This document shows, piece by piece, positions 29,678 through 38,103 of a stretch of 64,000 nucleotides of DNA. How positions within the stretch are numbered: the stretch's first letter is position 1; the number at the start of each line of letters is the position of its first letter. Source of the stretch: Citrobacter sp. FP75 (GTDB lineage Bacteria; Pseudomonadota; Gammaproteobacteria; Enterobacterales; Enterobacteriaceae); contig NZ_JAFDOE010000008.1 of assembly GCF_018342065.1 (NCBI RefSeq), positions 1 to 64,000 on the forward strand, written 5' to 3'. The translations under genes and the position numbers were made by a program. Below the pieces are notes generated by a model. That model saw nothing but the letters and a program-made list of their open reading frames with translations, did no database searches and was not told the origin of the DNA.

Positions 29678-30574
29678 TTACTTATCTGTGTGTTTATTTA
29701 GCCCGGCGGATGCGCGAACCTGTTCAAGAATGGCGGTCCAGTCTTCCCGACCACGGCCAGCGGCGCGTGCCTGGTTATAGACTTCGCGTGAGGCGGCACC
29801 GAGTGGCATCGGCACATGCAGCTGATTGGCGACATCCAGCGCGATGCCAAGATCTTTGTGGGCCAGATCGATCATGAAGGCTGGGGAGAGATCGCCTTTC
29901 AGCACTTTGTTGGGCCAGGAGGTGGTGAAGTGGCCTTTTCCGGCGGGGGTACCGCTCATGACTTGCAAGGCCACATCAAAGGAGAGGCCGAGTGCCTCGC
30001 ACAATACGGCGGCTTCGGCAGACAGCGCGTTCAGTGCGATACTCATGTAGTTGTTGATGAGCTTCACGCGGATGCCCATCCCGGGACCACCTGCATTGAT
30101 CAATTCATTACCCATTGCCATCAGTACCGGCGTGGCGCGTTCGACCTGCTCTGCCGTTCCGCCCGCCAGCAGCAGCAGCGTGCCCGCGACCGCGTGATCG
30201 GAAGTGCGCCCGACCGGACAATCCATCATGCTGAAGCCTTTGGCGCGCATATCGGCAATTAACTTGTCGGTTTGCAGCGGGTGAATAGTGGACATATCAA
30301 TCACTAATGCTTGCGGGGAAAGGCTTTCGCAGACGCCTGCTTCGCTGAATAAAACGCTGTGCACCAGATCGCCGTTAGGCAGCATGGTGATAACAAACTC
30401 CGCGCCTTTTGCGGCCTGAGCTGGGCTGCTGGCAGGCTGCGCGCCTTGTTTTACCAGGCGCTGAACAGCATCCGGGTTAACGTCAAAGACGCTGAGTTGA
30501 TGGCCCTGTTTCAGCAAATTGCTCGCCATCGGTGAACCCATCTGACCTAATCCGATAAATGCTATAACTGCCAT
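29678..30574 (-). CDS. yihU: 3-Sulfolactaldehyde reductase YihU
   Basis: YihU reduces sulfolactaldehyde with NADH to 2,3-dihydroxypropane-1-sulfonate, the excreted end product. It is a beta-hydroxyacid dehydrogenase of 298 residues: Rossmann motif [14 protein letters not shown] near residue 7, [11 protein letters not shown] substrate loop (about 120), and [16 protein letters not shown] with the catalytic lysine (about 171). ATG 30574 gives the E. coli length; the frame is open nine codons further. It is the first gene of yihUTSR and divergent from yihV. Confidence 0.95.
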   Translation of the reverse strand: MAVIAFIGLGQMGSPMASNLLKQGHQLSVFDVNPDAVQRLVKQGAQPASSPAQAAKGAEFVITMLPNGDLVHSVLFSEAGVCESLSPQALVIDMSTIHPLQTDKLIADMRAKGFSMMDCPVGRTSDHAVAGTLLLLAGGTAEQVERATPVLMAMGNELINAGGPGMGIRVKLINNYMSIALNALSAEAAVLCEALGLSFDVALQVMSGTPAGKGHFTTSWPNKVLKGDLSPAFMIDLAHKDLGIALDVANQLHVPMPLGAASREVYNQARAAGRGREDWTAILEQVRASAGLNKHTDK

Positions 30575-30627
30575 AACGTTCTCCTGAGACGTGGATGTCA
30601 TTTTTTGTCATTTAAAATCGGTCTTTT

Positions 30628-30675
30628 CTGTCTGTTTTTGATCGTATTTGTAATTTATGGTCAAAAAATTGACAG
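30628..30675. promoter_or_regulatory. Candidate CsqR operator between yihU and yihV
   Basis: CTGTCTGTTTTTGA (30628-30641) and TCAAAAAATTGACAG (30661-30675) form an imperfect inverted repeat sharing CTGTC and TTTTTGA arms. It occupies the middle of the 166-bp gap between divergent yihU and yihV. YihW/CsqR is known to repress these genes in E. coli, but this particular dyad is my assignment. Confidence 0.5.
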
Positions 30676-30740
30676 CCGTCACTTTTTAAACATTTTGTGA
30701 AATTAAAATGAGCTCATCCCGAAACGTTTGAGGAATGACC

Positions 30741-31637
30741 ATGATTCGTGTTGCTTGTGTGGGTATTACCGTGATGGATCGCATCTATTACGTAGAAGGC
30801 TTACCGACCGAAGGGGGCAAATATGTGGCGAAGCGCTATACAGAAGTGGGGGGAGGGCCAGCGGCAACGGCGGCAGTGGCTGCGGCGAAGCTGGGCGCGC
30901 AGGTGGACTTTATTGGCCGCGTGGGCGATGACGACACCGGAAATAGCCTGTTGGCGGAGCTTGAATCCCTGGGGGTAAATACCCGTTACACCCGACGCTA
31001 TACGGGGGCGAAGTCTTCGCAGTCGGCGATTATGGTCGATCAACAAGGGGAGCGGATTATTGTCAATTACCCCAGCCCGGATTTACTGCCAGACGCCGAC
31101 TGGCTCAACGAAATCGATTTTTCCCAGTGGGATGTGGTGTTGGCGGATGTTCGCTGGCATCAAGGCGCAAAACAGGCGTTCACGTTGGCGCACCAGGCAG
31201 GCGTGATGACGGTGCTGGATGGCGATGTTACGCCACAGGATATCAGTGAGCTGGTGGCGTTAAGCGACCATGCGGCATTCTCTGAACCGGGTCTGGCACG
31301 TCTGACCGGGATAAAAGAACCTGAAGCTGGACTAAAAAAAGCACAAACGCTCACAAATGGACATGTCTATGTGACGCGCGGCAGCGAAGGCTGCAACTGG
31401 ATAAAAAATAACGTGTTACAACATCAGTCTGGGTTCTCAGTGGATGTGGTTGATACTACCGGTGCCGGGGACGTTTTTCACGGCGCACTGGCATTTAGTC
31501 TGGCTTGCGGCTGCGATCAGGAGGATGCTGTCAGGTTCGCCAGTGGGGTCGCGGCGCTGAAGTGTACGCGTCCGGGTGGACGTGCGGGGATCCCTGACTG
31601 TGATCAAACCCGATCTTTTCTGTCACTTTTTGTATAA
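30741..31637 (+). CDS. yihV: 6-Deoxy-6-sulfofructose kinase YihV
   Basis: YihV phosphorylates sulfofructose at C1 using ATP. It is a PfkB-family kinase of 298 residues with the N-terminal GGGPAATAA sugar-binding signature (about residue 33), and the C-terminal DTTGAGDVFHGAL anion-hole and catalytic-Asp motif (about 240). ATG 30741 (MIRVACVG) matches E. coli and has TGAGGA at good spacing; an ATG two codons earlier is too close to it. It is divergent from yihUTSR and is followed by yihW. Confidence 0.95.
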   Translation: MIRVACVGITVMDRIYYVEGLPTEGGKYVAKRYTEVGGGPAATAAVAAAKLGAQVDFIGRVGDDDTGNSLLAELESLGVNTRYTRRYTGAKSSQSAIMVDQQGERIIVNYPSPDLLPDADWLNEIDFSQWDVVLADVRWHQGAKQAFTLAHQAGVMTVLDGDVTPQDISELVALSDHAAFSEPGLARLTGIKEPEAGLKKAQTLTNGHVYVTRGSEGCNWIKNNVLQHQSGFSVDVVDTTGAGDVFHGALAFSLACGCDQEDAVRFASGVAALKCTRPGGRAGIPDCDQTRSFLSLFV

Positions 31638-31670
31638 AATGCCAGGGCAATGGTTTTTCGAGGAAATTTC

Positions 31671-32474
31671 ATGAGCCTTACCGAACTAACCGGTAATCCG
31701 CGACACGATCAGCTGCTTATGCTGATTAGCGAGCGCGGTTATATGAATATTGACGAGCTGGCCAGTCTGCTGGATGTCTCCACGCAGACCGTGCGTCGTG
31801 ATATTCGTAAATTAAGCGAGCAGGGATTGATTACGCGTCATCACGGTGGGGCGGGTAGAGCGTCCAGCGTGGTGAATACGGCATTCGAGCAGCGTGAAAT
31901 CTCGTGGACGGAAGAGAAAAAAGCCATCGCGGAAGCGGTGGCTGACTACATTCCTGACGGCTCGACGGTGTTCATTACCATTGGTACCACCGTGGAGCAG
32001 GTGGCGCGGGCGTTGTTAAATCATAACCATTTACGCATTATCACCAATAGCTTGCGTGTGGCGCACATTCTTTACAACAATCCGCGTTTTGAAGTGATGG
32101 TGCCTGGCGGAACGCTGCGCCCGCATAACAGCGGCATTATCGGCCCTTCTGCGACGGCGTTTGTGGCTGATTTTAGGGCGGATTATCTGGTGACCAGCGT
32201 AGGGGCTATCGAAAGCGACGGTGCGCTGCTGGAGTTTGATGTTAATGAAGCCAGCGTAGTGAAAACGATGATGGCCCATTCGAGACACATTCTGTTGGCT
32301 GCCGACCATACGAAATACACGGCTTCCGCCGCAGTAGAGATTGGCAATGTGTCACAGGTGACGGCGCTGTTTACCGATGAATATCCCGGCCCGGCATTGC
32401 ACAATTTACTCCAGTCACAACAGGTAGAAATTGTGCAGGTGAGTCCCTCTCAGGATGATGTTCTGGCGATGTAA
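31671..32474 (+). CDS. csqR: DeoR-family repressor of the sulfoquinovose genes, CsqR (YihW)
   Basis: CsqR represses the yih sulfoquinovose genes and is released by sulfoquinovose or its glycerol derivative in E. coli. The 267-residue protein has an N-terminal DeoR helix-turn-helix (MNIDELASLLDVSTQTVRRDIRKLSEQGLITRHHGGA) and a C-terminal ISOCOT-fold sensor domain with TIGTTVEQVA. ATG 31671 agrees with the E. coli start; a seven-codon upstream extension is open. The C-terminus is slightly longer than in E. coli. It is 33 bp downstream of yihV. Confidence 0.93.
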   Translation: MSLTELTGNPRHDQLLMLISERGYMNIDELASLLDVSTQTVRRDIRKLSEQGLITRHHGGAGRASSVVNTAFEQREISWTEEKKAIAEAVADYIPDGSTVFITIGTTVEQVARALLNHNHLRIITNSLRVAHILYNNPRFEVMVPGGTLRPHNSGIIGPSATAFVADFRADYLVTSVGAIESDGALLEFDVNEASVVKTMMAHSRHILLAADHTKYTASAAVEIGNVSQVTALFTDEYPGPALHNLLQSQQVEIVQVSPSQDDVLAM

Positions 32475-32579
32475 TCCCATCTGGTGATGGCGCGATAAGT
32501 TCGAAGCCATCACGTGCTCATAGTCAAACTTCTCCTTTCCCGCTACAGTTATTCATCCACGGCGAGTAAGGAGAAGGGC

Positions 32580-33179
32580 ATGCTCTATATCTTTGATTTG
32601 GGTAATGTGATTGTCGATATCGACTTCAATCGCGTGTTAGGCACATGGAGCGATCTGAGCCGTGTACCACTGGCTTCGCTAAAGCAAAGTTTCACCATGG
32701 GGGAGGCTTTTCACCAGCATGAGCGGGGTGAAATAACCGATGAGGCCTTTGCCGAGGCGCTGTGTCATGACATGGCGCTGCCGCTGAGTTATGAGCAATT
32801 TTCCCACGGCTGGCAGGCTGTTTTTGTCGCCTTGCGCCCTGAGGTCATCGACATCATGCATAAGCTGCGTGAGCAGGGGCATCGAGTAGTCGTGCTGTCG
32901 AATACCAACCGTCTCCATACGACGTTCTGGCCGGATGAGTATCCTGAAGTGCGTCAGGCGGCAGACCATATCTACCTTTCTCAGGAACTTGGCATGCGTA
33001 AACCAGAAGCGCGGATTTACCAGCATGTCCTGCAGTCTGAAGGTTTTTCCGCCGCGGATGCGGTCTTTTTTGATGACAACGCCGATAATATTGAAGGGGC
33101 TAACCAGTTAGGGATCACCAGCATCCAGGTCGTCGATAAAACGACTATTCCTGACTATTTCGCGAAGTTGTTATGCTAA
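32580..33179 (+). CDS. yihX: HAD-family alpha-D-glucose-1-phosphate phosphatase YihX
   Basis: YihX (HAD4) dephosphorylates alpha-glucose-1-phosphate in the cytoplasm. The 199-residue protein has HAD motif I as [11 protein letters not shown] (position 7 on), motif II in [10 protein letters not shown], a lysine in [11 protein letters not shown] and motif IV in [16 protein letters not shown] 32580 matches E. coli and follows AAGGAGAAGG. Its last seven bases overlap the yihY start, so the two are coupled. Confidence 0.94.
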   Translation: MLYIFDLGNVIVDIDFNRVLGTWSDLSRVPLASLKQSFTMGEAFHQHERGEITDEAFAEALCHDMALPLSYEQFSHGWQAVFVALRPEVIDIMHKLREQGHRVVVLSNTNRLHTTFWPDEYPEVRQAADHIYLSQELGMRKPEARIYQHVLQSEGFSAADAVFFDDNADNIEGANQLGITSIQVVDKTTIPDYFAKLLC

Positions 33180-34045
33180 AAAACGTGCAACAAAAAGCCG
33201 GGCACCATACGCGTCCTGTACGGGCCTGGCTGAAGTTATTATGGCAACGCATTGATGAGGACAACATGACGACGCTGGCGGGGAATCTTGCCTACGTCTC
33301 GCTGCTCTCGTTAGTGCCGCTTATTGCCGTAGTTTTTGCGCTTTTCGCCGCATTTCCGATGTTTTCCGACGTCAGCATTCAGCTACGGCATTTTATTTTC
33401 GCTAACTTTATCCCTGCGACGGGAGACGTCATCCAGCGTTATATCGAACAGTTTGTTGCTAACTCGAACAAAATGACGGCCGTCGGCGCATGTGGGCTGA
33501 TTGTGACAGCGCTATTGCTGATGTATGCCATCGACAGCGCGTTAAATACCATCTGGCGCAGCAAACGCACGCGGCCCAAAGTATACTCTTTTGCCGTCTA
33601 CTGGATGATTTTAACGCTGGGTCCGCTACTGGCGGGGGCCAGTCTGGCGATCAGCTCTTATCTTTTGTCCCTGCGCTGGGCCAGCGAACTCAATACCGTT
33701 ATTGATAACGTTCTGAGGATGCTGCCGCTGGTGCTCTCCTGGCTCTCGTTCTGGCTGCTTTACAGCATTGTACCGACCACGCGCGTGCCCAATCGTGATG
33801 CAGTGATCGGCGCTTTTGTCGCCGCCGTATTGTTCGAAGCCGGGAAGAAAGGATTTGCGCTCTATATCACCATGTTCCCGTCTTATCAGCTCATTTACGG
33901 CGTCCTGGCGGTGATCCCCATTTTATTCGTCTGGGTCTACTGGACGTGGTGTATCGTCTTGCTAGGCGCGGAAATAACTGTCACTCTCGGGGAATACCGC
34001 AAACTCAAACAAGCCGCAGAACAAGAAGAAGCAGACCAACCATGA
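33173..34045 (+). CDS. yihY: BrkB/YihY family inner-membrane protein
   Basis: YihY is a six-helix inner-membrane protein of the YihY/BrkB family, 290 residues. It was once called ribonuclease BN, an assignment later corrected; its role remains unknown. Hydrophobic segments include [34 protein letters not shown] and [16 protein letters not shown]. Conserved family segments are [19 protein letters not shown] and [22 protein letters not shown]. It overlaps yihX at its start and dtd at its stop (ATGA). Confidence 0.92.
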   Translation: MLKNVQQKAGHHTRPVRAWLKLLWQRIDEDNMTTLAGNLAYVSLLSLVPLIAVVFALFAAFPMFSDVSIQLRHFIFANFIPATGDVIQRYIEQFVANSNKMTAVGACGLIVTALLLMYAIDSALNTIWRSKRTRPKVYSFAVYWMILTLGPLLAGASLAISSYLLSLRWASELNTVIDNVLRMLPLVLSWLSFWLLYSIVPTTRVPNRDAVIGAFVAAVLFEAGKKGFALYITMFPSYQLIYGVLAVIPILFVWVYWTWCIVLLGAEITVTLGEYRKLKQAAEQEEADQP

Positions 34046-34479
34046 TTGCATTGATTCAGCGCGTAACCCGTGCCAGCGTCACCGTGGAGGGCGAGGTGAC
34101 GGGTGAAATTGGCCCAGGACTTTTAGTCTTATTAGGTGTCGAAAGGGATGATGACGAACAGAAAGCGAACCGCCTGTGCGAACGCGTGCTCGGCTATCGA
34201 ATCTTCAGCGATGCCGAAGGAAAAATGAACCTGAATGTGCAGCAGTCAGGCGGCAGCGTGCTGGTGGTGTCGCAATTTACGCTGGCGGCAGATACCGAGC
34301 GCGGTATGCGCCCGGGCTTCTCAAAGGGCGCAGCGCCCGATCGTGCAGAAGCGTTATATGAATACTTTGTTGAGCGCTGTCGCCAACAGGAGATGAATAC
34401 GCAAACCGGACGATTCGCTGCCGATATGCAGGTTTCACTGGTTAATGATGGCCCCGTGACGTTCTGGTTACAGGTATGA
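34042..34479 (+). CDS. dtd: D-aminoacyl-tRNA deacylase
   Basis: Dtd hydrolyses D-amino acids from mischarged tRNAs, protecting translation. The 145-residue protein starts [17 protein letters not shown] and contains the SQFTLAAD motif (about residue 77) and the GPVTFWLQV motif (about 137) that form the enantioselective active site across the dimer. The start overlaps yihY by four bases, and its stop overlaps fabY by four, so yihX-yihY-dtd-fabY reads as one tightly coupled operon. Confidence 0.96.
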   Translation: MIALIQRVTRASVTVEGEVTGEIGPGLLVLLGVERDDDEQKANRLCERVLGYRIFSDAEGKMNLNVQQSGGSVLVVSQFTLAADTERGMRPGFSKGAAPDRAEALYEYFVERCRQQEMNTQTGRFAADMQVSLVNDGPVTFWLQV

Positions 34480-35465
34480 ACCAGCTTCCGGCGTGGTCGC
34501 GGGTAACAAGAGAGAATACAACTATGTATCACCTTCGAGTACCGCAAACAGAAGAAGAATTGGAGCGTTACTACCAGTTTCGCTGGGAGATGCTGCGTAA
34601 ACCATTGCATCAGCCAAAAGGCTCTGAGCGGGATGCCTGGGATGCCATGGCGCATCACCAGATGGTGGTGGATGAAGAGGGTAATCTGGTCGCGGTTGGG
34701 CGTCTTTATATCAATGCGGATAACGAAGCTTCTATACGCTTTATGGCCGTTGACCCGTCTGTTCAGGAGAAAGGACTGGGTACGCTGATGGCAATGACCC
34801 TAGAGTCCGTGGCACGTCAGGAAGGAGTAAAGCGTGTAACCTGTAGCGCCCGTGAAGATGCGGTCGAATTTTTCGCCAAGCTGGGATTTGTGAGCCAGGG
34901 AGAAATCACCACGCCGCAAACTACGCCGGTGCGCCACTTTTTGATGATTAAGCCCATCGCGACGCTGGACGATATTCTCCATCGCGGCGACTGGTGCGGG
35001 CAATTACAGCAAGCCTGGTACGAACATATTCCGCTGAGCGAGAAAATGGGCGTACGTATTCAGCAATATACCGGGCAGAAATTTATTACCACGATGCCCG
35101 AGACCGGCAATCAGAATCCGCACCATACCCTGTTCGCCGGGAGCCTGTTTTCTCTGGCAACATTAACCGGTTGGGGGCTTATCTGGCTGATGCTGCGTGA
35201 ACGCCATCTGGGCGGGACGATTATCCTCGCTGACGCGCATATCCGATACAGCAGGGCGATCACCGGAAAGCCGACGGCCATTGCCGATCTGGGTTCGCTG
35301 AGCGGCGATCTCGATCGTCTGGCGAGAGGCCGTAAGGCGCGAGTTCAGATGCAGGTTGAGCTTTTTGGCGATGACAAGGCGGGTGTGGTGTTTGAAGGCA
35401 CGTACATTGTGCTACCCGCGAAGCCATTTGGCTCATATGAAGAAGGCGGGAACGAGGAAGAGTAG
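34476..35465 (+). CDS. fabY: GNAT-thioesterase fusion FabY (YiiD)
   Basis: This 329-residue protein joins an N-terminal GNAT acetyltransferase domain ([20 protein letters not shown], the acetyl-CoA binding A motif near residue 95) to a C-terminal hotdog thioesterase-like domain (Yii[26 protein letters not shown]). In E. coli YiiD/FabY has been tied to acetyl-ACP supply for starting fatty-acid synthesis, mainly when FabH is absent. The start overlaps dtd (ATGA). A second ATG at 34524 (MYHLRVPQ) would remove 16 residues and is possible. Confidence 0.9.
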   Translation: MNQLPAWSRVTRENTTMYHLRVPQTEEELERYYQFRWEMLRKPLHQPKGSERDAWDAMAHHQMVVDEEGNLVAVGRLYINADNEASIRFMAVDPSVQEKGLGTLMAMTLESVARQEGVKRVTCSAREDAVEFFAKLGFVSQGEITTPQTTPVRHFLMIKPIATLDDILHRGDWCGQLQQAWYEHIPLSEKMGVRIQQYTGQKFITTMPETGNQNPHHTLFAGSLFSLATLTGWGLIWLMLRERHLGGTIILADAHIRYSRAITGKPTAIADLGSLSGDLDRLARGRKARVQMQVELFGDDKAGVVFEGTYIVLPAKPFGSYEEGGNEEE

Positions 35466-35477
35466 GGGGTATACCCT

Positions 35478-35924
35478 CTACTCGATAAATGCATCTGCCG
35501 GAAGTTTAAAGCGTTCTGCAAGCGCTTTAATATGGCTTACAGTCAGTGCTCTACGGCCATTTAGGATGTTGCTGACGTTCGATTTAGAACCAAGTTCGTT
35601 GGCGAGGTCGGTGGCTTTTAATCCGTACTGATCCATGAGCGTACGCAATACGGAAACGCCAGAGGGAGTTTGTTTCAGGCGTTGATTGAGCGCTCTGAAT
35701 TCTGGTGCATGTTTTTCGTATTCACTGATTCGGGCACTGAGCAATTCAAATAGTGGGTTTTCAAGATCGTCGTGGTCAACCAGAAATTCTACTAGCGCTA
35801 GTGCCCTTCGATACTCCGTTTCATTACGTTCGTCCCCCAAAAGCGGGATGGTTTTTACAGCATGGCTGAAGGTATCAACGATCTTTTTTGCGCTGGCTGC
35901 GTCCATATGACGATGAGATCTCAT
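35478..35924 (-). CDS. higA: HigA-type antitoxin (helix-turn-helix)
   Basis: The 148-residue protein has a C-terminal XRE-type helix-turn-helix (GLKATDLANELGSKSNVSNILNGRRALTVSHIKALAERFKLPADAFIE) in the arrangement of E. coli HigA/YgjM antitoxins, after a helical N-terminal half that would bind the toxin. It follows higB with a four-base overlap (ATGA): toxin first, antitoxin second, as in the HigBA class. It probably represses its own operon by binding the two operators upstream of higB. Confidence 0.85.
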   Translation of the reverse strand: MRSHRHMDAASAKKIVDTFSHAVKTIPLLGDERNETEYRRALALVEFLVDHDDLENPLFELLSARISEYEKHAPEFRALNQRLKQTPSGVSVLRTLMDQYGLKATDLANELGSKSNVSNILNGRRALTVSHIKALAERFKLPADAFIE

Positions 35925-36232
35925 TCTTTATGGCCCCGATAATATTCTGTCAGTTTGTCATATTCGGCGTGGAGAACGATATGCTTCACAAATACTTTAT
36001 GTAACCTGAAATCTATGTAGGCAATGAGTCTCAGGTTGTTACCAGAAACATCAATTACCCACCATTTATTCCTGTACTTAAAATTATCAAGAGAAGGAAT
36101 ATACTGTTTCATCTCTTCAGGGTGATTGAATGTTTTTTTCTCCAAAACATTCAGCAACTCAGCGAGAGCAAGCCCATGGTTTGGATACATGAGCATAACC
36201 TCATTGAATGGTTTTCGGCTGATAACATGCAC
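35921..36232 (-). CDS. higB: HigB-type mRNA interferase toxin
   Basis: This 103-residue protein belongs to the RelE superfamily, HigB/YgjN branch: MHVISRKPFNEVMLMYPNH, then SLDNFKYRNKWWVIDVSGNNLRLIAYIDF and a C-terminal KHIVLHAEYDKLTEYYR. Enzymes of this group cut mRNA on the ribosome. It is the first gene of a higBA pair lying between fabY and an esterase, on the strand opposite fabY. The region is more AT-rich than its neighbours, suggesting acquisition. K-12 has no such pair here. Confidence 0.87.
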   Translation of the reverse strand: MHVISRKPFNEVMLMYPNHGLALAELLNVLEKKTFNHPEEMKQYIPSLDNFKYRNKWWVIDVSGNNLRLIAYIDFRLHKVFVKHIVLHAEYDKLTEYYRGHKE

Positions 36233-36251
36233 GATGTAGTTCCATTACATA

Positions 36252-36306
36252 GTTTTCAACCTGAAAACAATCTAACGCAATGCCATCATGTTTTCAAGTT
36301 GAAAAC
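36252..36306 (-). promoter_or_regulatory. Paired operators of higBA
   Basis: Two 17-bp dyads of identical form, GTTTTCAACCTGAAAAC (36252-36268) and GTTTTCAAGTTGAAAAC (36290-36306), share the perfect arms GTTTTCA-N3-TGAAAAC and are centred 38 bp apart. The nearer one ends about 20 bases upstream of the higB ATG. They are the expected binding sites of the HigA helix-turn-helix for autoregulation. Confidence 0.75.
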
Positions 36307-36317
36307 AATATTGAATA

Positions 36318-37247
36318 TTAAGAAATCATCTCTGCTGATGGGCTTCTAACACGCCAGACCACGTCTTGCATGGCGCTTCGTGCCGCCTGGCTCACCCCTG
36401 CCAACTGGAAAAATCCGTGAATAACGCCGAGATAGCGTTGGCAAGTGCATTCCACATCCTGTTCCTGGAATCGTTGATACAGGGCCTCGCCTTCATCTCG
36501 CAGTGGATCGAATTCAGCGGTAATGATGTGCGTGGGCGGCAGACCGTTGAAGTCTTCACGCCAGAGTGGGCTGGCTTCGGGATGCAGCGGATCGGTTTTC
36601 GGCATATACATCTCGTAGCCCGACAGCAGCGTGTCGCGGGTGATAATGTAATCCTGTCCATTATGGTCATAGCTCGCAAACCTGGCGGTTGCGTCCAGCA
36701 TCGGGTAGATCAGCATAAGCTGCGCAGGTTGCCATTGCCTGGCCGCTTTCAGGCGTAGTGCGGTGACCAGCGCCAGGTGTCCGCCTGCGCTGTCGCCAGC
36801 AAGGATTATGCGCTCGCGATCGACACCCAGTTTCTGGGCATATTTCCAGACAATATTAGCCCCTGTTTCAGCATCGTTATGTGCTGCCGGGAAGGTATGT
36901 TCTGGCGCGAGGCGGTACTGTACTGCAATGACCCGACAGCCGCTGAACCAGGCGAGTTGCCTTAGCTGGTTATCATGCGTGGCAAACCCACCGCTGACAA
37001 AACATCCACCATGATAGTAAATGATGCAGGGTAGCGTTCCCGCAGTGTTAAGAGGCGAAACAACGCGAAACGTCATGGCATCGAGTTCAATATCTTCAAC
37101 CTGTACACGGTTTTCTGTTTCTCCGGCCAGCACCGTACTGGCGATGTAACCTGCCCTCCGGTCATCAATATTCAGCTCGCGTGAAGAGGGGCGGCCAGCC
37201 GTAATAAACTCAGCAACGAGGTCCGCAACTCCTTTTTCAAGTGCCAT
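36318..37247 (-). CDS. Alpha/beta-hydrolase, HSL-type acetyl esterase/lipase
   Basis: This 309-residue cytoplasmic protein belongs to the hormone-sensitive-lipase (family IV) esterases, as Aes does. It has the oxyanion-hole motif YYHGGCFVSGG (about residue 78), the nucleophile elbow AGDSAGGHLALV (Ser about 150), an Asp in EFDPLRDEGEAL (about 248) and a His in YLGVIHGFFQL (about 278), so the triad is complete. The natural substrate is unknown. It lies alone between two toxin-antitoxin pairs. Its promoter (TTTCCA-N17-TATAAG on the minus strand) is overlapped by a strong LexA box, suggesting SOS control. A similar acetyl-esterase gene sits here in Salmonella (recollection). Confidence 0.87.
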   Translation of the reverse strand: MALEKGVADLVAEFITAGRPSSRELNIDDRRAGYIASTVLAGETENRVQVEDIELDAMTFRVVSPLNTAGTLPCIIYYHGGCFVSGGFATHDNQLRQLAWFSGCRVIAVQYRLAPEHTFPAAHNDAETGANIVWKYAQKLGVDRERIILAGDSAGGHLALVTALRLKAARQWQPAQLMLIYPMLDATARFASYDHNGQDYIITRDTLLSGYEMYMPKTDPLHPEASPLWREDFNGLPPTHIITAEFDPLRDEGEALYQRFQEQDVECTCQRYLGVIHGFFQLAGVSQAARSAMQDVVWRVRSPSAEMIS

Positions 37248-37260
37248 TTGTGGTCCCTTT

Positions 37261-37280
37261 ATCTGTATGGATATACAGTC
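37261..37280 (-). promoter_or_regulatory. LexA (SOS) box at the esterase promoter
   Basis: On the minus strand the site reads GACTGTATATCCATACAGAT, which has the invariant CTGT-N8-ACAG and an internal sequence close to the strong sulA and recA boxes of E. coli. It starts 13 bases upstream of the esterase ATG and directly follows a TATAAG -10 hexamer, covering the likely transcription start. Confidence 0.8.
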
Positions 37281-37427
37281 TTATAACCTGATTTGGTACG
37301 AATGGAAATGGGAAAATCGGTATGTGTATGATTCTGGAAAGCGGCTCGCAAAAGTAAAAATTGCCGCAACGAAGACTATTTTCTCGCCAATGGCAGGTGT
37401 ATGTTGTTTGAAAATTAATCGCTGATG

Positions 37428-37444
37428 ATATACTGGAGGTATAT
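37428..37444 (+). promoter_or_regulatory. Operator dyad at the RHH/PIN promoter
   Basis: ATATAC-TGGAG-GTATAT is a perfect dyad containing the ribosome site (GGAGG) of the antitoxin and a likely -10 (TATACT). A ribbon-helix-helix antitoxin bound here could block both transcription and start-site access. It ends at the base before the GTG start. Confidence 0.6.
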
Positions 37445-37693
37445 GTGAGTATAATGGCTGGGATGGATATGGGCAGAATATTACTCGATTTATCAGACGA
37501 AGTGATTAAACGCCTCGATGATCTCAAGGTGCAGCGCAACTTACCTCGTGCTGAACTCTTGCGGGAGGCAGTTGAGCAGTATCTGGAAAGGCAGGATCAG
37601 GCTGAAACCACAATTTCCAGCGCTCTCGGACTCTGGAAAGGTTGTGAGGAAGATGGCGTTGAGTACCAACGCAAACTTCGTGAGGAATGGTAA
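37445..37693 (+). CDS. Ribbon-helix-helix (CopG-type) antitoxin
   Basis: The 82-residue protein has an N-terminal RHH domain ([19 protein letters not shown], then [16 protein letters not shown]) and a C-terminal tail ([22 protein letters not shown]) that should wrap the toxin. It precedes a PIN-domain gene with a one-base TAATG overlap, the VapBC arrangement. GGAGG lies five bases before the GTG at 37445; ATGs at 37454, 37463 and 37469 are alternatives. The RHH part resembles E. coli YiiE, which occupies the same locus. Confidence 0.85.
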   Translation: MSIMAGMDMGRILLDLSDEVIKRLDDLKVQRNLPRAELLREAVEQYLERQDQAETTISSALGLWKGCEEDGVEYQRKLREEW

Positions 37694-38067
37694 TGGTTAA
37701 AGGAGCCGCGCTTTTTGACACCAATATTCTCATCGACCTGTTTAGTGGACGGAGTGAAGCAAAGCAAGCGATTGAAACATGGCCGCCGCAGAATTCAATT
37801 AGCCTTATCACTTGGATGGAGGTGATGGTTGGGGCAAAGAAATATCATCAGGAATCTCGCACACGCGTTGCGTTGAGCGCCTTTAACGTCATTGGAGTGT
37901 CACTGGATATTGCTGAAAGAAGCGTCAGTATCAGACAGGAACATGGGATGAAATTGCCGGATGCCATTATTCTGGCAACAGCACAGATTCATCGTCTTAC
38001 GCTGGTTACGCGAAATACCAAGGACTTTGCGGGTATACCCGGAGTGGCTACACCGTATGCGCTATAA
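37693..38067 (+). CDS. PIN-domain (VapC-type) toxin ribonuclease
   Basis: This 124-residue PIN-domain protein has the metal-binding acidic residues expected: Asp in ALFDTNILIDLFSG (about residue 9), Glu in SLITWMEVMVGAKK (about 42), Asp in KLPDAIILATA (about 90) and Asp in TRNTKDFAGIPGV (about 110). VapC-type toxins cut specific tRNA or rRNA. ATG 37693 is seven bases from GAGG and overlaps the antitoxin stop; an in-frame ATG two codons earlier is closer to that site. The pair is probably a working type II system. Confidence 0.88.
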   Translation: MVKGAALFDTNILIDLFSGRSEAKQAIETWPPQNSISLITWMEVMVGAKKYHQESRTRVALSAFNVIGVSLDIAERSVSIRQEHGMKLPDAIILATAQIHRLTLVTRNTKDFAGIPGVATPYAL

Positions 38068-38068
38068 C

Positions 38069-38090
38069 CCGGGCGGCTGACGCCGCCCGG
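38069..38090. terminator. GC-rich hairpin between PIN toxin and fdhE
   Basis: CCGGGCGGC / GCCGCCCGG is a perfect 9-bp stem with a four-base loop, between the convergent stops of the toxin and fdhE. There is no T tract, so it may be a REP-like or rho-independent-type stabilising hairpin. Confidence 0.6.
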
Positions 38091-38103
38091 TAGTACTGAC
38101 GCC

